Shown: positions 16,263 to 25,327 of the stretch, piece after piece | Layout: each line of letters begins with the position of its first letter | How positions within the stretch are numbered: position 1 is the stretch's first letter | Assembly: GCA_021161345.1 (NCBI GenBank) | Contig: JAGHAU010000265.1 | Location: 1 to 32,325 of the forward strand | Source of the DNA: Anaerolineales bacterium | Lineage (GTDB): Bacteria; Chloroflexota; Anaerolineae; Anaerolineales; UBA11858 | DNA length: 32,325 bases | Direction: 5' to 3' | Notes under the pieces: model-generated | Told to the model about the DNA's origin: nothing | Databases searched by the model: none | Seen by the model: only the letters and a program-made list of their open reading frames with translations | Position numbers and translations under genes: made by a program

Positions 16263-17030
16263 ATGAGTATTCTAGAAACCCGAAACGTAACCAAGCGATT
16301 TGGCGGTTTATCCGCTGTTGATAATGTTACTCTTCAGATTCCAGAGGGATCGATCTATTCCATTATTGGTCCTAACGGAGCTGGAAAAACCACATTATAT
16401 AATTGTATTACAGGATTTTATCCTGCCGATGAAGGTGATATGTTGTTTAATGGTAAATCTCTAATGGGTTTATCTCCCGATAGAATTACCAGGCTAGGCA
16501 TATCACGAACATACCAGAATATCCGTCTATTCCCCGCAATGACTGCCCTGGAAAACATCCTGGTGGGCGCCCACCCTCAATTAAAATCAAATTATGTTGA
16601 TGCGTTTCTGCACACTCCCAGACAAAGGGCGGAAGAGAAAAAAGCTCTCGAAGACGCTCAGGATTTGCTAAATTTTGTGGGATTAAAAGGCAAAGGCGAT
16701 TTATTTGCTCGTGGTTTGCCCTACGGTGAACAGCGCCGGTTGGAAATGGCCAGGGCGCTGGCGAATAAACCGAAGATCATTTTATTGGATGAGCCAACTG
16801 CGGGAATGAATCCCAATGAATCAGTAACCATGATGCGTTTTATTCAGTCCCTTAGAGATGAATTGGGGATCACAATCCTGCTGATCGAACATGACATGAA
16901 AGTTGAGATGGGCATCAGTGAATTCATCTACGTATTGGATTTTGGCCAATTAATTGCAAAAGGAACCCCGGGAGAAATTCAAAAGAATCCCCAGGTGATT
17001 GAATCATATTTAGGACGGGGCGCAGCCTGA
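16263..17030 (+). CDS. livG: Branched-chain amino-acid ABC transporter ATP-binding protein (LivG)
   Basis: Walker A GPNGAGKTT; LivG-type Q-loop and RTYQNIRLFPAMTALENILVG. Confidence 0.94.
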   Translation: MSILETRNVTKRFGGLSAVDNVTLQIPEGSIYSIIGPNGAGKTTLYNCITGFYPADEGDMLFNGKSLMGLSPDRITRLGISRTYQNIRLFPAMTALENILVGAHPQLKSNYVDAFLHTPRQRAEEKKALEDAQDLLNFVGLKGKGDLFARGLPYGEQRRLEMARALANKPKIILLDEPTAGMNPNESVTMMRFIQSLRDELGITILLIEHDMKVEMGISEFIYVLDFGQLIAKGTPGEIQKNPQVIESYLGRGAA

Positions 17031-17066
17031 TAATTGGGCTGATGCACTCCAAAGTGGAATGATATT

Positions 17067-17780
17067 ATGGCGATGCTAGAAGTAAATAACATACATACTT
17101 ATTATGGAAATATCCATGCCCTGAAAGGCGTCTCGATTACCGTTGAAGAAAAGGAAATCGTGACTTTGATCGGGGGGAATGGGGCTGGTAAAACATCCAC
17201 GCTGCGGACGATCAGTGGGTTACTTAAACCGCGATTAGGAGATATCTATTTCGAGGGCGAAAAGATCTCGGACACACCAGCGCATGAACTTGTGTACAAA
17301 GGAATTACGATGGTCCCGGAAGGGCGGGGGATATTTGCCAGGTTAACTGTTTTTGAAAACCTGGACATGGGGGCTTATTCCCAACCTGATCGGTTCACAT
17401 TCGATGATGATCTGGACAGGGTGTATCAGCTGTTCCCCAGACTGAAGGAACGGGAAAAACAGGTTTCAGGAACATTATCTGGAGGCGAACAACAAATGCT
17501 TGCCACAGCTCGGGCCTTAATGGCAAACCCCAGGCTGCTGTTAATGGACGAGCCATCCATGGGTTTAGCTCCTATCCTGGTGGAAAGCGTTTTTGAAACT
17601 ATTGTGGAAATCAATAAAACTGGGACTACTATTTTGTTGGTGGAACAAAATGCAACGGTAGCCCTTTCCGTTGCAAACAGGGGCTACGTGCTTCAAACTG
17701 GAGAGATTGTTCTGAAAGATAGCGCAGAAAATTTACGCAAAGACGAAATGGTCCAGAAAGCTTATCTGGGGATCGAATAG
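17067..17780 (+). CDS. livF: Branched-chain amino-acid ABC transporter ATP-binding protein (LivF)
   Basis: Walker A GGNGAGKTS, VPEGRGIFARLTVFENLDMGAY, LSGGEQQMLATARALM. Confidence 0.94.
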   Translation: MAMLEVNNIHTYYGNIHALKGVSITVEEKEIVTLIGGNGAGKTSTLRTISGLLKPRLGDIYFEGEKISDTPAHELVYKGITMVPEGRGIFARLTVFENLDMGAYSQPDRFTFDDDLDRVYQLFPRLKEREKQVSGTLSGGEQQMLATARALMANPRLLLMDEPSMGLAPILVESVFETIVEINKTGTTILLVEQNATVALSVANRGYVLQTGEIVLKDSAENLRKDEMVQKAYLGIE

Positions 17781-17803
17781 GGCAGAGCAAATTTTTACTT
17801 AAC

Positions 17804-17847
17804 AATCCTGTGGTGCTAAAATACACTACAGGATTTTTATTTTTAAG
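17804..17847 (+). terminator. Rho-independent terminator of the liv operon
   Basis: AATCCTGTGGTG-CTAAAATA-CACTACAGGATT (12 bp, one G-U) followed by TTTATTTTTAA. Confidence 0.88.
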
Positions 17848-17861
17848 GGAGACTAGTTGTT

Positions 17862-18638
17862 ATGCCAAGTGCAGAAATCATAACCATTGGAACCGAATTG
17901 TTGTTGGGGGAGATCGCCGATACCAATACCCAGGAAATCGCTCTTGCTTTGCGGAAGATTGGTGTAGATGTTTACCGGACAGGTATGATCGGAGACAATC
18001 CTGAGCGAATTGCTGGAATGCTGCTTGAAAGCGTTCAGAGGGCAGATATAGTGATCCTAACCGGGGGTCTCGGACCAACTGTTGATGATCCAACCCGCCA
18101 TGCAATTGCCCAGGCATTTGATCTCGATCTGGAATTCCATCCAGATCTGTGGGATGAGATCGTCCGCCGATTCGAAAAATACGGTATTCAACCACCGGAA
18201 AATAACAGGCAGCAGGCTTATTTGCCTTCAGGAGCAGATAGCCTTCCAAACCCCAGGGGAACAGCTCCCGGCATCGGATTGGAGATTCAGGATACCCTTA
18301 TCTATGCCATGCCAGGTGTGCCAGTAGAGATGGAAGGGATGGTCAATGAACAGGTTGTGCCCCGGATCACCAAACACTTTGGCTTGACCGGTGTGATCCT
18401 GATCCGCAATATTCGGGTGGAGGAAATTGGCGAATCCCGTATTGATGCTTTGATTAGCGATTTGGAAGAATTAGCCAATCCCACAGTTGGGTTGGCAGCT
18501 GGAAAAGGTTATGTTCTGGTCCGGATAACAGCCAAAGCTGAAAACGAGGAAGTGGCCGAGGCTTTGCTCGAGGATCTTGAAAAAGAGATCCGGAAACGTT
18601 TATCGGATTGGACAGATCTGGATCCAGGAAAATTATAG
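17862..18638 (+). CDS. CinA N-terminal-like / MoCF-biosynthesis domain protein
   Basis: AEIITIGTELLLGEIADTNTQEIALALRKIGVDVYRTGMIGDNPERI...VILTGGLGPTVDDPT. Confidence 0.9.
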   Translation: MPSAEIITIGTELLLGEIADTNTQEIALALRKIGVDVYRTGMIGDNPERIAGMLLESVQRADIVILTGGLGPTVDDPTRHAIAQAFDLDLEFHPDLWDEIVRRFEKYGIQPPENNRQQAYLPSGADSLPNPRGTAPGIGLEIQDTLIYAMPGVPVEMEGMVNEQVVPRITKHFGLTGVILIRNIRVEEIGESRIDALISDLEELANPTVGLAAGKGYVLVRITAKAENEEVAEALLEDLEKEIRKRLSDWTDLDPGKL

Positions 18639-18657
18639 GGATGTTGGTATAAGGGGA

Positions 18658-19143
18658 TTACCCCCATAATAAGATAGCCGTGAATCCTGCTATCAGGGGA
18701 ATCAGCAGCCCGATCGTCCAGCGAATAGCTGTAAAACGCCATCCCATGAAAGGAAGTTCAAAGCTGATTGCCAGCAATGATTGGGTTGAATAACTGGTGA
18801 TGAGCGAGACTACAGGACCGAGACCAGCTCCAGCCTGAACCAGGATGGCTATGATCGGGAAAACGACATAAGGTCCACCTGGTAGCAGAGTACCGATGAA
18901 TTCGGCCGAGATGACACCTTGCCACCCTGTCTCAGGACCGATCCAGGCAGTTACTAGTTCTTCTGGGGAAAGTATATTTACAAATCCTGCAATAATAAAG
19001 GCCAAAATTATCAACAATCCGTTCTTTTTTGTGGTTGACCAGGCTAACTGAGTTCCTCGTTTGACTGTATCTGCTCCCTTTTTCCAGCTGAATAATAACA
19101 GGGTCAGGGTGATAATCCAGAGAACGATCGTAGAAGTTTTCAT
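18658..19143 (-). CDS. Half-size permease B (putative permease, ArsP/DUF318-like)
   Basis: 161 aa, multi-TM, motif GTLLPGGPYVVFPIIAILVQAGAGLGPVVSLITSYS. Confidence 0.65.
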   Translation of the reverse strand: MKTSTIVLWIITLTLLLFSWKKGADTVKRGTQLAWSTTKKNGLLIILAFIIAGFVNILSPEELVTAWIGPETGWQGVISAEFIGTLLPGGPYVVFPIIAILVQAGAGLGPVVSLITSYSTQSLLAISFELPFMGWRFTAIRWTIGLLIPLIAGFTAILLWG

Positions 19144-19682
19144 TCTTTAACATTCTCTCGGATTTTTTGAATATAACCCCCGAAAATCCATTCGACCAGT
19201 AAACCGAACAGTGGTGGAATTAAAAAAGTAATCAGATAACGTCGAATGGGGATACTTGATCCGATGAGTGCAAATTCGTAAGGAAGTCTGGATACTGACC
19301 AGAGATTCTTAGCGGTTACAAAAGCAACCAGGACTCCTAATCCTGCGCCAGAGGATAAAAGAGCACTAGCAATGGGGTAGTAGACATAAGGTCCACCAGG
19401 TATGAGTCCACCTCCTAGGCAGGCCAGCAGTATCCCTTTAATGCCGGAATCCTGTCCAAGCCAACGAGTAATAGATTCCTTTTTTACCAGGGCTTGAATC
19501 AGACCGGCTGTTAAAAAGGCGGCTGTAAGCAGGGGGATCTCCCTGACTAAGATAGTGATTCCGCTTTTGATTCCCTCATATGCTAAACGCCATCCCCCTC
19601 GTGAATAAGCAATATATGCCAGAATCAAGATCACAACAAGTAGTAGAGAGGATATCCAGTTTTTTTTCAGGAAGGATCGCAT
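19140..19682 (-). CDS. Half-size permease A (paralogue of permease B)
   Basis: 180 aa, multi-TM, motif GGGLIPGGPYVYYPIASALLSSGAGLGVLVAFVTAKN; 4-bp overlap with the next gene. Confidence 0.65.
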   Translation of the reverse strand: MRSFLKKNWISSLLLVVILILAYIAYSRGGWRLAYEGIKSGITILVREIPLLTAAFLTAGLIQALVKKESITRWLGQDSGIKGILLACLGGGLIPGGPYVYYPIASALLSSGAGLGVLVAFVTAKNLWSVSRLPYEFALIGSSIPIRRYLITFLIPPLFGLLVEWIFGGYIQKIRENVKE

Positions 19683-19688
19683 GGTTTC

Positions 19689-20882
19689 TTATTTATCTGT
19701 TGGCAGGGTAACAGTGAAGGTAGTGCCGACGTTCACTTCACTGGTTAGGCTTATCTCACCACCATGGTCTGTGATGATCTGTTTTACAACGGACAGTCCC
19801 AGCCCCGTACCGGGAACCTGGTCACGGTGGCTTCTTACCCGGTAGAATTTTTCAAAGATCAGAGATTGTTCATCTTCCGGGATGCCCATTCCTGAGTCGG
19901 AAACCGAAATGATGACCTGTTTCTTTTTTGCAAGAGCCTTGATAACTATCTCACCACCTTCATGATTGTATTTGACGGCATTATTTAGCAAATTTGTGAA
20001 GGCTTGTTTAAGCTGTTTTCGATCTCCTGTGATCCGGGGAAGTGTTTCTGGCACATCAATACTGAAATTGATGGCCTGATGCTGTGTGTCAGAATAGAAG
20101 ATATCGTAACATTCCGTGAGCAGTTCTCGGATGCTGAAGTCCGTGACGGAATATTGTTTTCTTCCTGACTGCAAACGAGCCAGGTCCAGGAAGGAACTAG
20201 ACATATCAGTCAACGCTTCAATTTCCGCTTCCATGATATCGATCATCTTCTTTTTTTGCTGATCATCCACCCGGTTGCTTTTCAACAAGTGGGTAGCCGC
20301 ATTCAAAGCGGAAAGTGGGGTGCGGATCTGATGGACAAATTCACCGATCAGGTCAGACTGCAGGAATAAACGAGAGTTATCGATCGCCACTGTAGCCTGG
20401 GCTCCCAAGGCCAGCATCACATCCTGGTCTTCCTGGGTGAATTTTCCTCCCCGTTTGTTAATCACTTCTAGGACACCGATCACTTTACCTTTGGATAAGA
20501 GTGGTATACCCATCAGTGAATCGGTTTTAATATTTGTGATGTTGTCGATACTGTTAAAATGCCTTTTATCTTCTTGGGGATCATCGACAATAATTGGCTT
20601 TTGATTTTTGACGATCCAGCCGGCGATGCTTTCCTCGAGGGGAACAACCAGGCCTCGTTTAAGTCCGGTATCCAGATTGGTCGCTGCCTGGAAGTAAAGT
20701 GTGTTTTTTGCAGGATCGAACATCAGGATGGAGGCCTCTTCTGAATCTGATACCTCGCTGGCTGCATTAACGATCTTGGTCAATAGGATATTGAGGTCCA
20801 ATTCTGATGCCAGATCACAGGATATGTTGATGAGTTTTTGGTAGCTATTTATCAAAGTCGGTTTAGTTTTATTTTTTTTCAT
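19689..20882 (-). CDS. Soluble GAF-domain sensor histidine kinase
   Basis: GAF domain (SEEASILMFDPAKNTLYFQAATN), H-box FVHQIRTPLSAL, N-box NNAVKYNHEGG, G-boxes. ATG 20882 (MKKNKTK) is the more plausible start than 20957. Confidence 0.92.
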   Translation of the reverse strand: MKKNKTKPTLINSYQKLINISCDLASELDLNILLTKIVNAASEVSDSEEASILMFDPAKNTLYFQAATNLDTGLKRGLVVPLEESIAGWIVKNQKPIIVDDPQEDKRHFNSIDNITNIKTDSLMGIPLLSKGKVIGVLEVINKRGGKFTQEDQDVMLALGAQATVAIDNSRLFLQSDLIGEFVHQIRTPLSALNAATHLLKSNRVDDQQKKKMIDIMEAEIEALTDMSSSFLDLARLQSGRKQYSVTDFSIRELLTECYDIFYSDTQHQAINFSIDVPETLPRITGDRKQLKQAFTNLLNNAVKYNHEGGEIVIKALAKKKQVIISVSDSGMGIPEDEQSLIFEKFYRVRSHRDQVPGTGLGLSVVKQIITDHGGEISLTSEVNVGTTFTVTLPTDK

Positions 20883-21651
20883 CAAGTACCTTTGTTGTAA
20901 TGAGTGGCAGGATCTCAGCCAGGTCTCCCTGCAAGCTGACAGCTGCCTGATCATCAAGATGAGTGTGGGAATAATTCAGAATGATGATCTTTGCCCCATT
21001 CCCGAGGGCAGATAATGGTAGATCACAAGCTGGTGTCACAGTCAATGAGGATCCCAGAATTAATAACAGGTCGCAAGCCATGATTTCCTGACGGGCAGAT
21101 CTCCATTTCTCTGCAGGGAGCTGCTCTTCATAAAGGATGATATCCGGTTTCATCAGTTCCCCGCAGTGAGGGCAGTAGGGTTTTTTCCCGTCATTCAACA
21201 GATCGTTGAGAATTTCCTGATTGGTATCTACCTGTTTGTAACAGCCCATGCAGGTGAGTGTTTGATATGTTCCGTGTACTTCAATGACATTCTTTGATCC
21301 GGCTTTTTGGTGTAAAGCATCGATATTTTGAGTGATAATGGCTTGTAATAGATTATTCTCTTCCAATCTGGCAAGGGCGTAATGAGCTGGATTGGGATCT
21401 GCACCGAATAATTTCCCTACAAAAGGACGCAGCCAATCATAAAAACGGTCAGGGTGATAACGAAAAGCGCTTAAGGTAGCGACTTCCATCGGAGAATATT
21501 TTGTCCAGATCCCACTTCCTGGCGAACGAAAATCAGGAATCCCGGAAGGTGTGGATATGCCCGCACCGGTTAATGCGACACAATAAGCCGCCTGACTGAT
21601 CAAATCAGAGGCTTTTTGGATCAGGTTTTTATTCTCAGCAGTGGGAAGCAT
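20869..21651 (-). CDS. Sir2-family NAD-dependent protein deacylase
   Basis: ALTGAGISTPSGIPDFRSPGSGIW, TQNIDALHQKAG, zinc Cys CMGC...CPHCG. Confidence 0.95.
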   Translation of the reverse strand: MLPTAENKNLIQKASDLISQAAYCVALTGAGISTPSGIPDFRSPGSGIWTKYSPMEVATLSAFRYHPDRFYDWLRPFVGKLFGADPNPAHYALARLEENNLLQAIITQNIDALHQKAGSKNVIEVHGTYQTLTCMGCYKQVDTNQEILNDLLNDGKKPYCPHCGELMKPDIILYEEQLPAEKWRSARQEIMACDLLLILGSSLTVTPACDLPLSALGNGAKIIILNYSHTHLDDQAAVSLQGDLAEILPLITTKVLDEKK

Positions 21652-21658
21652 ATTCCTG

Positions 21659-22801
21659 TTAATCCAGGACTAATTTTGCCAGGTCACGGAATTGGTCTGC
21701 CGTCATGCTTTCTTCAGGACGCTGGATGATGGGGATATTTTTTGCAGCTGCTTGATATGCCAGTTCCGGGACCGGAGTGAAAATCTGGTCAATCTTCCTT
21801 TCCAATAGGTTTTCAGCCTGTTCCCAACTGAGCTGCACACCTGAACGCTGGCGGTTGATCAAGACTGTGATGAATCGACCATCTCCTAATCCGCTATTGA
21901 TCAGCTCCTGGATCAGGATTCGGGTCTGGGTGATATTTGCAGGGGAGGGTTCCAGGCAGATTAGGACCTTGTCACATTTTGGAAGGACAGCAGAGTTGAT
22001 AGGTGTTAATGAGGGGCCAAGATCGAGAACGATATAGGCAGCCAGTTTGGGGAGTTCTTTTGCAATCTGTAAAAATTGTTCTATATGGGCGATGTATTTA
22101 GAATCCGACGGATGGTAGGATGATAAAAGGGTCTTTATGCCGGATTTGTGATCCATCAAAACATCCGGGAAGAAATCTGATATATCAATTCCGGGTTCTT
22201 CATCCAGTATTTTAATCAGGCCGCTGGTATTCTGCACATCAAGATCCATCCCGATTGTTCCTTGGCCAGGCCTGAAATCAGCGAGAATGGTCTCTTTGCC
22301 CGATTGATTGTGAATTTCAATTGCCAAGTTTGTTGCCAGAGTAGAGTTACCGATACCACCTTTGGCAGAGACTATACCGATCAGGGTGCCTTTTTCAGCG
22401 GCTGCGGTTCCGGAAGACGAGGAACGCTGTGGAGAGCGTTTTAAGACGGAGTTTATCTGGGCGAATAATTCTCTGGGGCGGGCAGGTTTTGTGATGTAGG
22501 CGTCTGCTCCGGATTCCAGACCCTCTACTTTGTCATCAACCTGGCTGCGGGCTGTGAACATGATAATGGGAGTGTTTTCAGTGGCTGGATTGGTCCGGAT
22601 AGAACGGGCGATTTCATAACCATTGATATCAGGAATCATTACATCCAGAAGGATCAGGTCAGGATGTTCCTTGTTAGCCATTTGAAGGCCTTTATCCCCC
22701 GTTGTGGAAGCTAGGATTCGGAATCCTTTTCGCTCAAGCATGATACCAACAAGCTTTAAGGTATCAATATCATCATCAATGATCAGAATCGTTTGTGCCA
22801 T
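21659..22801 (-). CDS. Response regulator receiver fused to CpaE/MinD-like P-loop ATPase domain
   Basis: REC domain (ILIIDDDIDTLKLVGIMLERKG..DLILLDVMIPDINGYEIA..TKPARPREL) followed by IGIVSAKGGIGNSTLATNLAIEI...YIVLDLGPSLTPIN. Confidence 0.9.
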   Translation of the reverse strand: MAQTILIIDDDIDTLKLVGIMLERKGFRILASTTGDKGLQMANKEHPDLILLDVMIPDINGYEIARSIRTNPATENTPIIMFTARSQVDDKVEGLESGADAYITKPARPRELFAQINSVLKRSPQRSSSSGTAAAEKGTLIGIVSAKGGIGNSTLATNLAIEIHNQSGKETILADFRPGQGTIGMDLDVQNTSGLIKILDEEPGIDISDFFPDVLMDHKSGIKTLLSSYHPSDSKYIAHIEQFLQIAKELPKLAAYIVLDLGPSLTPINSAVLPKCDKVLICLEPSPANITQTRILIQELINSGLGDGRFITVLINRQRSGVQLSWEQAENLLERKIDQIFTPVPELAYQAAAKNIPIIQRPEESMTADQFRDLAKLVLD

Positions 22802-22829
22802 GACGTACCTCAATGTTAACGATTAGAAC

Positions 22830-22859
22830 TTGTTAATAAAATATACCATAGATTATAAT
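22830..22859 (+). promoter_or_regulatory. Candidate sigma70 promoter for tilS
   Basis: TTGTTA - 18 bp - TATAAT, ending 6 bp before ATG 22866. Confidence 0.55.
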
Positions 22860-22865
22860 GTGAAA

Positions 22866-24284
22866 ATGGTATTCAAATCCCTTGAGCAAGTCTTTCCAAT
22901 TATCGAACCGCCTATTGTTGTCGGTATCTCCGGCGGGGTGGACAGTATGGTCCTTCTGCATGCTATGCAGGAGAAGGGTTTCGCCCCCATAGCTGCTCAC
23001 TTCAATCATAAACTTCGAGACGAATCTGATCAGGAATTAGAGTTGATCCGAACATATTGTCTGGATTCTGGTCTTCCATTCCGGTCTGCATCCGGTGATG
23101 TTCGCCAATTTGCAAGGGAGGGAAGTTACTCTATAGAGGAAGCTGCCCGAATCCTGCGCTACCAATTTTTATTTGAGGTTGCCGTTACCGAGATGGCTGG
23201 AGCTGTGGCAGTTGCCCATCATTCAGGTGACCAGGTAGAAACCATCCTGATGAACTTGCTCAGAGGGGCGGGGACCAAGGGGCTATCCGGAATGCAAGTT
23301 GTAAGTATCCCCAATGCCTGGCATGAGACGATACCGCTTGTGCGGCCGCTCCTGGATGTTTCAAAACAGGAACTGATTGACTATCAACTTGAGCATAACC
23401 TACCAGTGATAGAAGATCTTTCTAATCAGGAAGAGATTTATTTTCGAAACAAGATCCGCCATACGTTGGTACCGCAGCTTGAAAAACTCACCCCGGGATT
23501 CCATCAGCGACTACTGCAAACGGCCCAGATATTATCTGCAGAAGATCAGGCTTTGGAATACTTTTGTAATATTGCTTGGAAAACCTGCCGGCACAGCCAG
23601 GGCGCCAGTTATATTCAGCTTTCCCGGGAAGAACTGTTGGATTATCCAATTGCTGTCCAGAGACGGATAATTCGCAAAGCTTTAAAAAACCTTCGCCCAG
23701 ATTATCTCGAGCTCAGTTTCTTGCAAGTAGAAGCCGCCCTGGATTTTGTCCGGACACCGACTCGCAAATCAGCCAATTGGGTAGCTAAAGTCAATCTATC
23801 TCAATCGCCCAAATTGGTTGTGTTGTCAACCTGGGAAACCGATGTGGTTAAAAATCAGTTTCCCCAACTTTTGGATCATAATCATATCCAGATTTCAGAC
23901 CAAGGAGAGATCTTCCTGGGAGATGGTTGGTACCTGATCATATCCCCGGTAGAATATACACCAGGCCAGTTCGATAGAACTGAGATCCCGGGTGAGGATT
24001 TTCTGGTCTGGATGGACCGGTCTGCAATAATGGGAAATGCTGTTTTAAGATCTCGCCAAGAAGGCGATATGATCAAACCCCTGGGGATGGGGGGTAGTTC
24101 TATGAAAGTGTCGGATATGATGATCAATGAGAAGATCCCGGCTCCCTATCGAGAGGACTGGCCTTTGATCAGCGGTAAAGATATGGTCCTCTGGGTGCCA
24201 GGGGGTAGGTTAAGTCAGGAGGCAAGTATAACGGGGGAAAGTGAATCTTTAGTGGAGCTTAAGTTCATCCGCCGCAAAAAATAA
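22866..24284 (+). CDS. tilS: tRNA(Ile)-lysidine synthase
   Basis: PIVVGISGGVDSMVLLHAMQ PP-loop, AHFNHKLRDESDQEL, HHSGDQVETILMNLLRGAGTKGL, RNKIRHTLVPQLE. Start 22866 preferred over 22830. Confidence 0.94.
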   Translation: MVFKSLEQVFPIIEPPIVVGISGGVDSMVLLHAMQEKGFAPIAAHFNHKLRDESDQELELIRTYCLDSGLPFRSASGDVRQFAREGSYSIEEAARILRYQFLFEVAVTEMAGAVAVAHHSGDQVETILMNLLRGAGTKGLSGMQVVSIPNAWHETIPLVRPLLDVSKQELIDYQLEHNLPVIEDLSNQEEIYFRNKIRHTLVPQLEKLTPGFHQRLLQTAQILSAEDQALEYFCNIAWKTCRHSQGASYIQLSREELLDYPIAVQRRIIRKALKNLRPDYLELSFLQVEAALDFVRTPTRKSANWVAKVNLSQSPKLVVLSTWETDVVKNQFPQLLDHNHIQISDQGEIFLGDGWYLIISPVEYTPGQFDRTEIPGEDFLVWMDRSAIMGNAVLRSRQEGDMIKPLGMGGSSMKVSDMMINEKIPAPYREDWPLISGKDMVLWVPGGRLSQEASITGESESLVELKFIRRKK

Positions 24285-24311
24285 ACTTGATTCATCTCAG
24301 CATCACGTTTC

Positions 24312-25223
24312 CTAAGAATCTTCTTCTGAAGACTCATCTTTGCTCAGGATTTGAAGCTTACGGCTGATCTCGCGCCATTGCACTTCAGATATTCCCAATT
24401 TCTGTCTGATCTTATTCGGTTCCATTCCTGATCGCCAGTCCTCAACTGCGCTGGTCCAGCGGCACATGGAGAAAGAGACCCTTTTTTTGATGCCGGCGTC
24501 CTTGCCCAGATCTTCAAGGATATATTCCAGCATGCGGGCAGACCACGGGAAAAGGCGATCATCCAAATTGTGATGGAGCCGATATTCCTGATAAGCAGCG
24601 ATCCAGTCCTGGCTGAGATTCAATTTCCTTTCTTTATAACGATTCTGGGGGCTGGCGTACCGGATAAAAATCAGTGGATTATCCGGAGCATCAAGCTGGA
24701 TGTGATTGGGGCTCAATGAAAGGCATTCTCCCTTCTTGATCCCGGTTTCCAGGATTAGTGTAAATAGCAGATAGGAACGCAGATCCGGGTCTGGTTTTTG
24801 ACGATAAGCGAGGGCAGTGTCCAGGATGTTTTCAACTTCTTCCGGGGATAATATCTTGGGCAGGGGACTGCGGACGGATTTTTGAACTACTTGTTCTGCG
24901 GGGTTGGCGGGAATCACTCCGCCTTCATGGAGCCATCGGAAAAAAGATTTCAGCGAGGTTATTCTGCGGGCAAGGGTTTTTGGACTGCAGGGCACATCAC
25001 GCTCGTGTTCCATCCAGCGTAAGAAATTGTTCAGATCTGCCAGGCTGATCTCACCGACCTGGCGATCAGGTGGTAAATAGGAAGCCAGGAGCCGTAAATC
25101 ACCCAGGAAGGCAGTGACCGTATGGGGTGAACTCCCTTGATCATTCAAGTAAATCTCCCAGGCCTGGAGGGCGGGAGCGAGTGTGATCCTGGGATTGATT
25201 TGAAACGCGCCTTCATTGATCAT
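24312..25223 (-). CDS. Tyrosine-recombinase-like (XerC/D fold) protein lacking canonical catalytic residues
   Basis: SAM-like N-terminal domain (WEIYLNDQGSSPHTVTAFLGDLRLLASYL, TLARRITSLKSFFRWLHEGGVIPANPAE) and a degenerate catalytic domain (LILETGIKKGECLSL...). Confidence 0.8.
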   Translation of the reverse strand: MINEGAFQINPRITLAPALQAWEIYLNDQGSSPHTVTAFLGDLRLLASYLPPDRQVGEISLADLNNFLRWMEHERDVPCSPKTLARRITSLKSFFRWLHEGGVIPANPAEQVVQKSVRSPLPKILSPEEVENILDTALAYRQKPDPDLRSYLLFTLILETGIKKGECLSLSPNHIQLDAPDNPLIFIRYASPQNRYKERKLNLSQDWIAAYQEYRLHHNLDDRLFPWSARMLEYILEDLGKDAGIKKRVSFSMCRWTSAVEDWRSGMEPNKIRQKLGISEVQWREISRKLQILSKDESSEEDS

Positions 25224-25327
25224 CGCCGAAATCCTTTCGTATAGCCAGTATCCTAAGTTTACACGAGGGCCTGAACCCTGTCAATAGAGAGGGTTTCTTC
25301 AGTCCAGACCAGAATTATTCCTGGTGT

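Noticed and set aside
24312-25223. Integrase marking a mobile genetic element
   Set aside because: Catalytic residues are missing and no att-like repeats, tRNA target or other mobile genes were seen nearby.
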